Below, one piece after another: positions 1-6,673 of a stretch of 7,588 nucleotides of DNA. Each line of letters starts with the position of its first letter. The first letter of the stretch is position 1. This DNA is from JBEBGV01 sp040081265 (GTDB lineage: Bacteria; Acidobacteriota; Vicinamibacteria; Vicinamibacterales; UBA2999). A program made the position numbers and the translations under genes. Under the pieces are notes generated by a model. That model saw nothing but the letters and a program-made list of their open reading frames with translations. It was not told where the DNA came from and did not search any database. The DNA lies in the NCBI GenBank assembly GCA_040081265.1, contig JBEBGV010000127.1, positions 1 through 7,588 of the forward strand, read 5' to 3'.

Positions 1-672
1 GACGTGACGGCCGGCGTAGCTGGCCGTCACCAGCAGTTTGACAAGCCGGTCCTTGACCTGCGGGTGGAGAAGCGCGCGACGGTTCAGGCTGACGTCGGTC
101 GTGTCGTCGGCAAAACACTCAGGGCAACCGTCGAGGATTTCCGGTTTTAGTAGATTTTGCAGCGCGTGATGAATGATGTCTGGCGTCAATACCGAACGCA
201 GGTTCAGGTCGACAGCGAGCACGCGCTTCGGCCTCATCGGGACGGTGTCGTAATACAACAGCGTGCCGACCTGCCCGGCGAGCTCCTCCAGCTGCGGGAT
301 GCGCTGAGATTGCTCCAGCAGCAGCTGATTGAGCGGTCCCTGGTTGATGGCAAGGCAGAATGGCCGCCGCGCGGCCGATGCCGCTTTCCAGCGGCGCACG
401 ATCCGCTCGTAGTCCTTCTCGGCAGTCGCGTCGAGAACGACGTCAGCCTTGACGCGCTTGAGCACCTCGCGGAGGCGGGAGAACAAGTGCGTCTTGCCGT
501 CACCGGGATTCCCAAGAAGAACGACGTCCTTTTTTGCCAGGAGCCATTTGCGGATCGCGTCTTCGAGCGCGGTCGGCACGTTTATCGCGTCGATCTCCTC
601 GGGCGAGAGACGGTCTGCGTAACAGGAATTCCTGTTATACAGGCTGGACAGGAAGTCAACCGACACGGGCAT
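1..672 (-). CDS. P-loop ATPase following the DruA-like gene, partial (C-terminus beyond window)
   Basis: Reading from ATG at 672 to the window edge gives 224 open codons with no stop, so only the N-terminal part is present. A clear Walker A, GNPGDGKTHL, lies at residues 54-63 after a hydrophobic strand (DVVLLGNPG). It is followed by VVLDAT (about 78-83), FCLAINQGPLNQLL (about 105-118), a basic stretch ending in VLAVDLNLRS (about 151-160), and a CPEC pair (C183, C186) before SLNRRALLHPQVKDRL. The order of Walker A, 'DAT', 'INxG' and 'LNxR' blocks recalls DptF-type NTPases of phosphorothioation-dependent restriction; that is a resemblance, not an assignment. An AGGA sits 8 nt upstream of the ATG. 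The start overlaps the end of the DruA-like gene by 17 bp, implying co-transcription and translational coupling. Presumably it is a cytoplasmic nucleotide-driven motor or sensor for the cassette. The reading frame and ATPase call are firm; the specific role is inference. Confidence 0.85.
   Translation of the reverse strand, partial: MPVSVDFLSSLYNRNSCYADRLSPEEIDAINVPTALEDAIRKWLLAKKDVVLLGNPGDGKTHLFSRLREVLKRVKADVVLDATAEKDYERIVRRWKAASAARRPFCLAINQGPLNQLLLEQSQRIPQLEELAGQVGTLLYYDTVPMRPKRVLAVDLNLRSVLTPDIIHHALQNLLKPEILDGCPECFADDTTDVSLNRRALLHPQVKDRLVKLLVTASYAGRHV
620..637. repeat. Perfect 18-bp palindrome inside the 5' end of the ATPase gene
   Basis: TAACAGGAATTCCTGTTA is identical to its own reverse complement, with no spacer. 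It begins 35 bp inside the ATPase coding sequence (codons for YNRNSCY). Its length is well above what is common by chance in a few kilobases. It could be a binding site for a dimeric regulator, an mRNA hairpin just past the start codon, or a coincidence of coding. It contains a GAATTC hexamer. Confidence 0.6.
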
Positions 673-2770
673 CGCGTGCTTCCTGTCTTTCTGTGCTGGC
701 CGTCGGTGGAATCTCGGCGGAAACCTCACGACTCAGACGTAGTTCATCAGAAGACAGCCCCTCGATTTTGCTGAGACTCTCGGCCCGGCGCGAACGCGGA
801 TATAACCAGCGCAAGAGCCAGTGATCGATCACTTCCTGGGTTCCGCGCTTACTGTCTCTGCGCGACAATATGTACAATGGTTTCTCGGCCTCACCGCGCA
901 AGTACTCGAAAGCATTTGCCGCCAGGCGCACGCCATAAATCAAGCGCGGGCAGTTGTGTTTCAACACGAGGTCCTGCGGCACTCCAATCAGGCCGAGTCC
1001 TTCGCGGGTCATTCTCATGCGCGGGCTGACGCCCTCGCCGAAGATGTTGTTAACCCGACGCATGCCGTGCGCCTCGGTTGCCACGTCACGCAGGGAGTCA
1101 CTGGCTTCGGAAGAAAGCACGATCGAACCGTACCCCTCGGTGTGCCCGATGAAGTCGAAGGTCACCTGCTTATTGTGGGGACCTGGAATTCGGATTCGTT
1201 CGTACTGGCTACTCCCCACATGATAGAGGCTGGTTGTCGTCAGAAACACAAGATCGGCGGGTCGGACGACGCGCGTGCCCGCTACGCGCGAGACGATCTC
1301 GCTCACCTGATCGCCATACGATTCTCGGTATTCCCGCACCACCTGGGGGCTCGCCATGAGCATCGCGACCAGCTTGCCACCAAGCATCTCCGAATAAGGA
1401 GGAATGGCTCCGCACACGATGATGTCCATCATGCTCGAGCCAATCTTTGTCTTCTTGTTCGAGTGCAGCGCAATGCGGACAGCTTTGCGCCCAGCATCAT
1501 GCTGCAGCATCCGTCGCAGAGCCTGAAGCGGAGCCTTTAGCAACTCCTCCTTCTGGAAGACGAGTCGGGTAAATACGATATCCGCCAACGCCTGCGCTCG
1601 TTTCCTAACAAAAAGGGGTGATGCGCTATCCCGCTGCACAGTCCCCACACTCTTCGTTCGCTTGGCAGACTTCCCTTCGGCGTGAGAGTCCCGAAGGCCC
1701 TTCTGACGTGCGTTCTCGGACTCTCCCGCAACGGCGATCAGGCGTTTGATCAACGCGTCCGTAGGTCGTTGACACTCGCGCGCGGAGGCGAGGCCGTGTC
1801 GGTTTACTTGCGAGAACTCGTGATCCAGCGAACGCACCAGTGTCTCGGCGAGTTTGGCAGCGTAGGCGCTCACACGCTCTTCGTGTTCTTCCTCTGATTC
1901 CAGATACTCGACACGCGTTGTGCGCCTGACGGGCGAGTCCTTCGGGAGATCGCGCGTGACGACCCTGTTGCGGCGCTCAAGAGTCCTCTCGATGCCTTCG
2001 AGGCTCCACCCGATGGAATGGTCACGTTCGGAGAGTTGGACGACGCAATTGCCGAGAGCGCTAATTCCGATGACGGGATGGTTCGGTCGCGCAGCATCGC
2101 GCACGAGGTAAAAGAGGTTTCTGCCCGGTGTTGGCTGATACGGAATGGCCCAGAGGTAACGGAAGTACCTCCAGATGTCGATCAACTTGTGACCCGAAAT
2201 TGGATCGCGTTCATCGTTGCGAACCAGTTGAAGGTACGGATGAATGACACCTCGGAGTTGCTCGATCGTTGGTCCTGCTGGCAAACTCCGCAGGCTGTCT
2301 GCGAGTTCGCTGCCCGATGCGACCAATTCCAGAATGGGCAGCTTTCCTTCCTTTGGCTCTTCCAACCCGCGGATAAAACGGACGGTACTCGGGGCGTTTA
2401 TCTTCGCCAGTCTCTCGTCACGATGGGCGTTGCGGATTTGGTCTTTGACGACAGCCGGATCCAGAGAAAGGTGTTTGCCGCGCGTATAGTCCGGGCGCGA
2501 GAGGTAAATCGTCCGTTGGCGGTACCGTGTCTGCCAGCCCTGTCCCATCAGGTCTCGAAGAACCAGGAGCATCGCGCGATACTTGAACCGATCCAGGCCT
2601 TCATGCGTCAGCCCGTCACACCAGGCCAGTTCCCGGGACACGGCATTCCGTTGTAGCTGCGCGTCGCTCCCTTCGATGGACTGAATGAGTTGGAAAAAGC
2701 GCTCGACGTAGATGCCACGGAATGTCGGCGTGATCGAATCAGTGCGAATCGTTGTGGTTTTCGTACGCAT
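656..2770 (-). CDS. druA: DruA-like protein, DUF4338 family (Druantia-type anti-phage component)
   Basis: The 704-residue product shows the conserved DUF4338 core: DIWRYFRYLW (about 198-207), then GRNLFYLVRDAA (216-227), PVIGISALG (232-240) and ERDHSIGW (248-255). A long charged insert follows (about 256-435; EYLESEEEHEER near 288-299). The family pattern resumes with DIIVCGAIPPYSEMLGGKLVAMLM (449-472), a predicted helix VVREYRESYG (477-486), and LTTTSLYHVGSSQYERIRIP (510-529). DUF4338 is the domain of DruA in Druantia type I systems; its biochemical activity is not settled to my knowledge. At about 700 residues this belongs to a longer form than the roughly 400-residue DruA I associate with type I. 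The ATG at 2770 has GGAAG just upstream. It follows the HTH gene by 45 bp and overlaps the ATPase start by 17 bp. The C-terminal tail from about 660 is polar and probably disordered. Family call is confident; function as defence protein is inferred from family and neighbours. Confidence 0.82.
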   Translation of the reverse strand: MRTKTTTIRTDSITPTFRGIYVERFFQLIQSIEGSDAQLQRNAVSRELAWCDGLTHEGLDRFKYRAMLLVLRDLMGQGWQTRYRQRTIYLSRPDYTRGKHLSLDPAVVKDQIRNAHRDERLAKINAPSTVRFIRGLEEPKEGKLPILELVASGSELADSLRSLPAGPTIEQLRGVIHPYLQLVRNDERDPISGHKLIDIWRYFRYLWAIPYQPTPGRNLFYLVRDAARPNHPVIGISALGNCVVQLSERDHSIGWSLEGIERTLERRNRVVTRDLPKDSPVRRTTRVEYLESEEEHEERVSAYAAKLAETLVRSLDHEFSQVNRHGLASARECQRPTDALIKRLIAVAGESENARQKGLRDSHAEGKSAKRTKSVGTVQRDSASPLFVRKRAQALADIVFTRLVFQKEELLKAPLQALRRMLQHDAGRKAVRIALHSNKKTKIGSSMMDIIVCGAIPPYSEMLGGKLVAMLMASPQVVREYRESYGDQVSEIVSRVAGTRVVRPADLVFLTTTSLYHVGSSQYERIRIPGPHNKQVTFDFIGHTEGYGSIVLSSEASDSLRDVATEAHGMRRVNNIFGEGVSPRMRMTREGLGLIGVPQDLVLKHNCPRLIYGVRLAANAFEYLRGEAEKPLYILSRRDSKRGTQEVIDHWLLRWLYPRSRRAESLSKIEGLSSDELRLSREVSAEIPPTASTERQEARDARVG

Positions 2771-2815
2771 ACGCTTCCGGTGTTGCTGGATGTTCCGACA
2801 TTAACTCGGCCGCTC

Positions 2816-3016
2816 CTATTGGTCTGGTTCTTGGAGTTCAACAGTTCCTGTTCGCACCCAAGCGTCGACTTCTGACAGTTTGAACTTCCACAACCTGCCG
2901 ATCTTGTGGGCAGGAAGGCCACGGCTTTCGATCCAGCGATAGATCGAATCCTTGGCAACGCCTAGGTGCTCCGCAACTGCGTCCACCGAGACCCAAGGTT
3001 CTGGAGATTCAGGCAC
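2816..3016 (-). CDS. Excisionase/MerR-like helix-turn-helix DNA-binding protein
   Basis: A 66-residue protein with the compact winged-HTH fold of the excisionase family (HTH_17 type). VSVDAVAEHLGVAKDSIYRWIE (9-30) forms the helix-turn-helix and GLPAHKIGRLWKFKLSEVDAWV (33-54) the wing and final helix. This near-complete length is normal for the family. The start is GTG at 3016: the upstream in-frame stop is the TGA at 3058-3056, no ATG lies between, and the family's conserved segment begins only a few residues in. No strong Shine-Dalgarno is visible. It is first in the minus-strand run, 45 bp ahead of the DruA-like gene. Proteins like this often head restriction and defence operons, where they may act as local regulators; whether this one represses or activates the operon is not shown by the sequence. 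An integrase partner is not in view, so a true excisionase role is less likely. Confidence 0.85.
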   Translation of the reverse strand: MPESPEPWVSVDAVAEHLGVAKDSIYRWIESRGLPAHKIGRLWKFKLSEVDAWVRTGTVELQEPDQ

Positions 3017-3394
3017 GCGCTTTGTCCGTTCTTCGGATCTGCGGCAGAGGCTGCGTCACGGTCGCCACTTGCCTACAAAATACGTCCAAAGCCAACCAAA
3101 GTCGAGTAGAATCGGTTTCACTCGGTGATGCGAGTTCGTCACTACGCGAAAACCGCCGTTGAACTCACGGCTGGGTTGGGAGATTCTGCCTCGGAATGCC
3201 CGGGGTCCCCGCCACGAACGACCACGTGATGCCGACTGCCTTAAGACTCTGCCGAAAACGTTACGGCCACTTCGGGACAGTTCCGTCGTCAGCAAGGCTC
3301 ATACTGCGGGAACACGGCGTCCCCGACTTGTCCATGCTGAGATCTTGTATTTCGGAGAGCTCCTCCGATCCGTACCCGTGCGCTGTCGCGCTCG
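3017..3394. other. Divergent intergenic region between the two operons
   Basis: This stretch separates the minus-strand block from the plus-strand block and should contain transcription signals for at least one of them. Open frames exist on both strands: plus 3196-3426, 76 codons, and minus 3295-3056, 79 codons. Neither has a recognisable motif, a convincing ribosome binding site, or a product with normal protein composition, so I do not call them genes. A weak hairpin GCCGT-7 nt-ACGGC lies near 3154-3170 without a following T run, so it is not a convincing terminator. No tRNA, integrase core site or clear direct repeat was seen. Confidence 0.5.
3077..3105 (-). promoter_or_regulatory. Possible sigma-70-type promoter for the HTH-DruA-ATPase operon
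   Basis: On the minus strand, TCGACT (3105-3100) and TATTTT (3082-3077) are separated by 17 bp; each matches 4 of 6 positions of the -35 and -10 consensus. The -10 lies about 60 bp upstream of the GTG start of the HTH gene, in the AT-richest part of the intergenic stretch. Position and spacing are right, but the hexamers are weak and such matches occur by chance. Confidence 0.25.
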
Positions 3395-3680
3395 ATGTGC
3401 GCTTCTGGCTCCTGGCGGACCAATGAAAAGATCGCCGCTATGTGCCTCTCGGCCGTCACCTACGGGGGTCTATACAGCGATCTGGCCTCCTGGGCCGACG
3501 GCGTCGGCACCAACTACTTCGTCGTCATCGATAGCAACGTCGAATGTCCGAAGGCGATCGCTTACGAAGGTCCCACGACCTACCGCGCTCGCAGAGCCTG
3601 CTCCACGCGCGGTCGCCTTCTACTGCCACCTCAATCCCGGTGGCGGCCGAGCCGCCGCAACTGCTGGTGATGCCCCTTGA
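3395..3680 (+). pseudogene. Possible frame-broken small ORF directly upstream of the 998-residue gene
   Basis: In the frame from ATG 3395 the stretch 3425-3586 reads like real protein (AAMCLSAVTYGGLYSDLASW, then GTNYFVVIDSNVECPKAIAY), but after about 3586 it turns into Arg/Cys/Trp-rich text ending at TGA 3668-3670. From 3585 the next frame (+1) looks more natural (APRAVAFYCHLNPGGGRAA) and ends with TGA 3678-3680, which overlaps the TTG start of the following gene as TTGA. A single-base change near 3580-3590 would join the two into one protein coupled to the downstream gene. It is therefore either a decayed gene, a sequencing error in a real gene of about 75-95 codons, or chance. I do not recognise the product. 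ATG 3440 is an alternative start. Confidence 0.35.
3642..3670 (+). promoter_or_regulatory. GC-rich hairpin and ribosome binding site before the TTG start
   Basis: GGCGGC (3642-3647) and GCCGCC (3651-3656) can pair with a 3-nt loop, giving a compact 6-bp GC stem ending 20 nt before the TTG at 3677. GGTGA at 3666-3670 is the only Shine-Dalgarno-like sequence, 6 nt from the TTG. The hairpin does not cover it directly but sits within the ribosome footprint, so it could dampen initiation unless the upstream frame is translated. This is a structural reading only. Confidence 0.25.
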
Positions 3681-6673
3681 GAGATCTCCAGGGCCGCCTC
3701 ACCACACGGTTCGGCGCGCTACGCGCCTCGCGCCAAGGGGCAGTGTTCTTCGTCGAGCATGGACTGGACGCTCACGAACTCGACGAACTGCGCGCGGCGG
3801 TGCGTGGGAGCCTGCAGGCCCACCCGCTCGACAGCGGCTGGTGGGACAGCTGCGACCTGCCGCTGGTCGTCGCGTCGACAGAGATTGGCTACTGCTACCG
3901 CGGTTCGGGCACAGATTTCTGGCCGCTCCTCGAGACCGAGTTGGAGTTCGAACCATCGCCGGCGGGGCGGCTGCGGATCAAGGACTTGTTCGTCCGTGCG
4001 TCGGAGCGCTTCAATGGGACGCGCCCGCCGACGACCCCGTGGGCGGAGGCGTTTCACTTAATCGCGTGGCCAATCGCCCACGCGCTCCTGCCACTTGAGT
4101 TCCATCGACCGTTCGCGGCGACGCTCGCGAACGTTCGTGTGAGCGCCAGTGACGCGGATGACGCCACACTCTATCGGGCGGTTCGTGTCGCGGCGGCGCT
4201 TCCCACGGCGCGGTTCGCGACGCTCCTCGAAGACGTCAACTTGGTAGTGTCGCTCACGCGGAGCCTACTGCGACGAGAAGGGAGCGAACTCAGCGTAGAG
4301 ATTATCGGACGGCTCTCCACGGACCTCGAAGCTGACGACGTGGCTCGTCGTAGCGTCGCGGTCGCCCGGAGCATCCAGCGCACGGCGCGCGCCCGCGGGG
4401 GCGGCGCGATAGAGCCCTTTCCTGCGGCGACGCGGACGAAGGGGTCGCTCCAACTGCGGCTCACCAAAGAGACCCTGCTGCTGGAGGCGAGCTTTCCTGC
4501 GCTGGATCAAGAAACCGCCGACCGGCTTCGCCGATCGCTCCGTCGTCGCAGGTTCGCGCCTCGGCTCTGGGGCGTTACCACGCGAGTACCGAGCGACCAG
4601 CTGTTGTCGGGGCTCCCCTTCCCAGTGAAGTTTACGGCGCTTCCGACGAAGGATGCGCCGCTCTTCGCCGATCTCGAGACCGGTGAGTTCGACGTGCAGG
4701 ACCTCGCTGTGCTGCACGGCTTTGAGTTGGAGTTGGCGCTTCCCCAACTCTTTGCGGTAAGCGCTGAGGGGGATCTGGGACGCCAGGTGCTTGGCAGCAC
4801 CATCACGGGGCACCGAAGGTACTGGGCGCTACTCGGCGAAGACGACAAGGCACCGCTAGGTGTTCGGACCGTTGGCGATATCGTACCGCTCCAGTGCGTT
4901 GAACTCGACCCCAACTCCGCTGCCGGCGCCCGAGCACTCGCGCAGCTTGGTTACGATGTCCGATTCGGCGTGTCAGTCCGGTTCGCAGGGTCGCCCCCCA
5001 TCGAGCGCGCGACCGAAATCCCAACGTTCGTCGCCGGTGACAACCGAGTGCTCGTCCCGCAGCGCCTCACCGGCGAGGCGGCGCTCGTGGTCGACCTCAA
5101 CGGGCGCTCGGAGACCGCCCGTTCCTCGGACGTCGTGAGGGTCACCGTTGAAGCCGGCGAGCATCGTGTGCGGGTGTCCAGCGAGACTGATTCACGCGAG
5201 TACGCGTTTCGAGGGGTCCATGCTCAACCGCCTGTTAGCTCGCCCGTCCGCGTGGAGCTGCGTTCGGAGGAGCGCACTGTACAGGCTCTCTTGGGCGGAC
5301 GTCTATCGTTCGTTGTGGATGGTGGCGCGCCGATCGATGGGATGGAGTTGACAGTTGACCTCGACGTCGGCGGGCGCGTGTACAGCGCGACGGGGCCACT
5401 CGGGCCGGTCCCGCAGCCAGTCTCGACCGAGCACCCTGTGATGAGAGCGCTCCTTGACGAAGACGTGCGAGACCAAATGTCGGGCGCTCAGGCTGCGATC
5501 CTACGCGCACGTATCGGTCACCTGTCTGTAGCGTCGTGGGAGTTGGAGAGGCTCGTCCGCCCATGCTGGTGGGACGCGAGCAGCGCCCCGAAGCTCTTGA
5601 GCGAGCAAGGGCCGCTGCGGTTTGGGATTGTCAGCGCGGACGATCCCGTTCGAGCACCGGTCGAAGGCTCCGTAGGTAGTGGTACCTACCTGCTTGCGCC
5701 GGTCGCGCTCGACGAACTGGAATTCAACGCCGCTGCGCCCTTCGCCACCCTATGTATCGCGCCGAGCCGCACGCAACTCCGCGGCCTCGCTATTCCCAAG
5801 CCGAAACTCCAGCGGCGGCGGCGGGGGAACCCCGCGAGCGTCGGGCTCGAGGACCTGATGGAGTCATACCTCCGGTGGTCGCTCGCTGAGACGAGGAGCG
5901 CGATCGGCGAACTCCACCGCCGCCAAGTGACGATTCGCCTTGAGGAGTGGGTGACCGAGGTGTGCTGCGGCCCAGAATGGGCACAGACCGAGGGCACGCT
6001 CAGTCACCAAGGAGTGTGGCGACTCCTTGAGGAGATTTGTCAGGAGTTTGGGATCGGTCGTGACACGTACGTGGAACTCACAGCGGACCAAGACACCCAA
6101 GTCCGGCGGCTCGCTGTAGACGAAATCCGCCGCTCGATCCCTACACTGTGGGCGCGCGTCGGCCCACCATCGGACCTCGACGACGACGACTATGAGGCGC
6201 TTGACTTGGCGTTCGCGAGGGCGTACGAGGTGCTCGCGGACCGCTACCGGGCGCGTGGGCAGGTAGCGATCGCGGACGCGCTTGCAAGCGTGGATCCTGG
6301 AGAGAGTCCTGACCGGTGGGCGGAAGCGCTCTCGCGCGTGCTGGAGCGAATAGAGTTGCGTGGTCTCGCCGCGATGCTCCTTCCTTCGAACAGCGCGATG
6401 CGCCTCATGGCGCTCGATGTAGGGGTAATGACGGTTGACGACGTTGCCGACGAACTCGTCGCCTGGGCCGCGTCCGCACGTAAGGCCTTCGCGGGTGCCG
6501 TTCCATCGCGCGATGTCCTGAGGGCTACGTACGCGCTGTGGGTCGAACCAGAACTTGCCTTGACGGCCAACTGGCGAGGAGCCCTGGATACGCTCCTCGC
6601 CGAGCGCGCCGTTGCGCGGGCGACTCGTTACCTTGCGCTCAGAGCGCGAGAAGCGCGAACCGGGGACGCGTGA
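3677..6673 (+). CDS. Large (998-residue) protein of unknown function paired with an SNF2 helicase
   Basis: No enzymatic motif is evident. The N-terminal third has a distinctive region: VFFVEHGLDAHELDEL (23-38), GWWDSCDLPLVVASTEIGYC (54-73), YRGSGTDFWPLLETEL (74-89), FNGTRPPTTPWAEAFHLIAW (112-131) and PIAHALLPLEF (132-142). Its conserved-looking Trp, Tyr and Gly residues recall large uncharacterised proteins encoded beside helicases in enterobacterial defence islands (STY4851/ECs_5259-like); this is from memory and tentative. Residues about 250-690 are beta-rich (ALVVDLNGRSE, VRVTVEAGEHRVRV) and could be tandem Ig-like or PEGA-like domains. After a basic linker, KPKLQRRRR (708-716), the C-terminus is helical with an acidic stretch DLDDDDYE (833-840). 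No signal peptide or membrane helix is seen, so it is probably cytoplasmic. The start is TTG: a stop lies three codons upstream and GTG at codon 22 is the next option. Its stop overlaps the helicase start as GTGA. Function is unknown. Confidence 0.85.
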   Translation: MRDLQGRLTTRFGALRASRQGAVFFVEHGLDAHELDELRAAVRGSLQAHPLDSGWWDSCDLPLVVASTEIGYCYRGSGTDFWPLLETELEFEPSPAGRLRIKDLFVRASERFNGTRPPTTPWAEAFHLIAWPIAHALLPLEFHRPFAATLANVRVSASDADDATLYRAVRVAAALPTARFATLLEDVNLVVSLTRSLLRREGSELSVEIIGRLSTDLEADDVARRSVAVARSIQRTARARGGGAIEPFPAATRTKGSLQLRLTKETLLLEASFPALDQETADRLRRSLRRRRFAPRLWGVTTRVPSDQLLSGLPFPVKFTALPTKDAPLFADLETGEFDVQDLAVLHGFELELALPQLFAVSAEGDLGRQVLGSTITGHRRYWALLGEDDKAPLGVRTVGDIVPLQCVELDPNSAAGARALAQLGYDVRFGVSVRFAGSPPIERATEIPTFVAGDNRVLVPQRLTGEAALVVDLNGRSETARSSDVVRVTVEAGEHRVRVSSETDSREYAFRGVHAQPPVSSPVRVELRSEERTVQALLGGRLSFVVDGGAPIDGMELTVDLDVGGRVYSATGPLGPVPQPVSTEHPVMRALLDEDVRDQMSGAQAAILRARIGHLSVASWELERLVRPCWWDASSAPKLLSEQGPLRFGIVSADDPVRAPVEGSVGSGTYLLAPVALDELEFNAAAPFATLCIAPSRTQLRGLAIPKPKLQRRRRGNPASVGLEDLMESYLRWSLAETRSAIGELHRRQVTIRLEEWVTEVCCGPEWAQTEGTLSHQGVWRLLEEICQEFGIGRDTYVELTADQDTQVRRLAVDEIRRSIPTLWARVGPPSDLDDDDYEALDLAFARAYEVLADRYRARGQVAIADALASVDPGESPDRWAEALSRVLERIELRGLAAMLLPSNSAMRLMALDVGVMTVDDVADELVAWAASARKAFAGAVPSRDVLRATYALWVEPELALTANWRGALDTLLAERAVARATRYLALRAREARTGDA

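Noticed and set aside
4..30. Strong inverted repeat GTGACGGCC / GGCCGTCAC at the window edge
   Set aside because: It lies inside the ATPase coding frame, has no following T run, and encodes ordinary sequence (VTASYAGRH), so a terminator is unlikely.
157..774. 205-codon plus-strand open frame
   Set aside because: It is antisense to the ATPase, whose Walker A and other motifs are unmistakable on the minus strand.
821..1540. 239-codon plus-strand open frame inside the DruA-like gene
   Set aside because: The minus strand carries the conserved DUF4338 motifs here; the plus reading has no family features.
3056..3295. 79-codon minus-strand open frame upstream of the HTH gene
   Set aside because: No motif or ribosome binding site, Arg/Ser-rich composition, and it covers the likely promoter of the HTH gene.
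3159..3680. 173-codon plus-strand frame taken as one intact gene
   Set aside because: Its middle is Pro/Ser/Thr low complexity while the neighbouring frame looks protein-like there; only its last 30 or so codons seem genuine.
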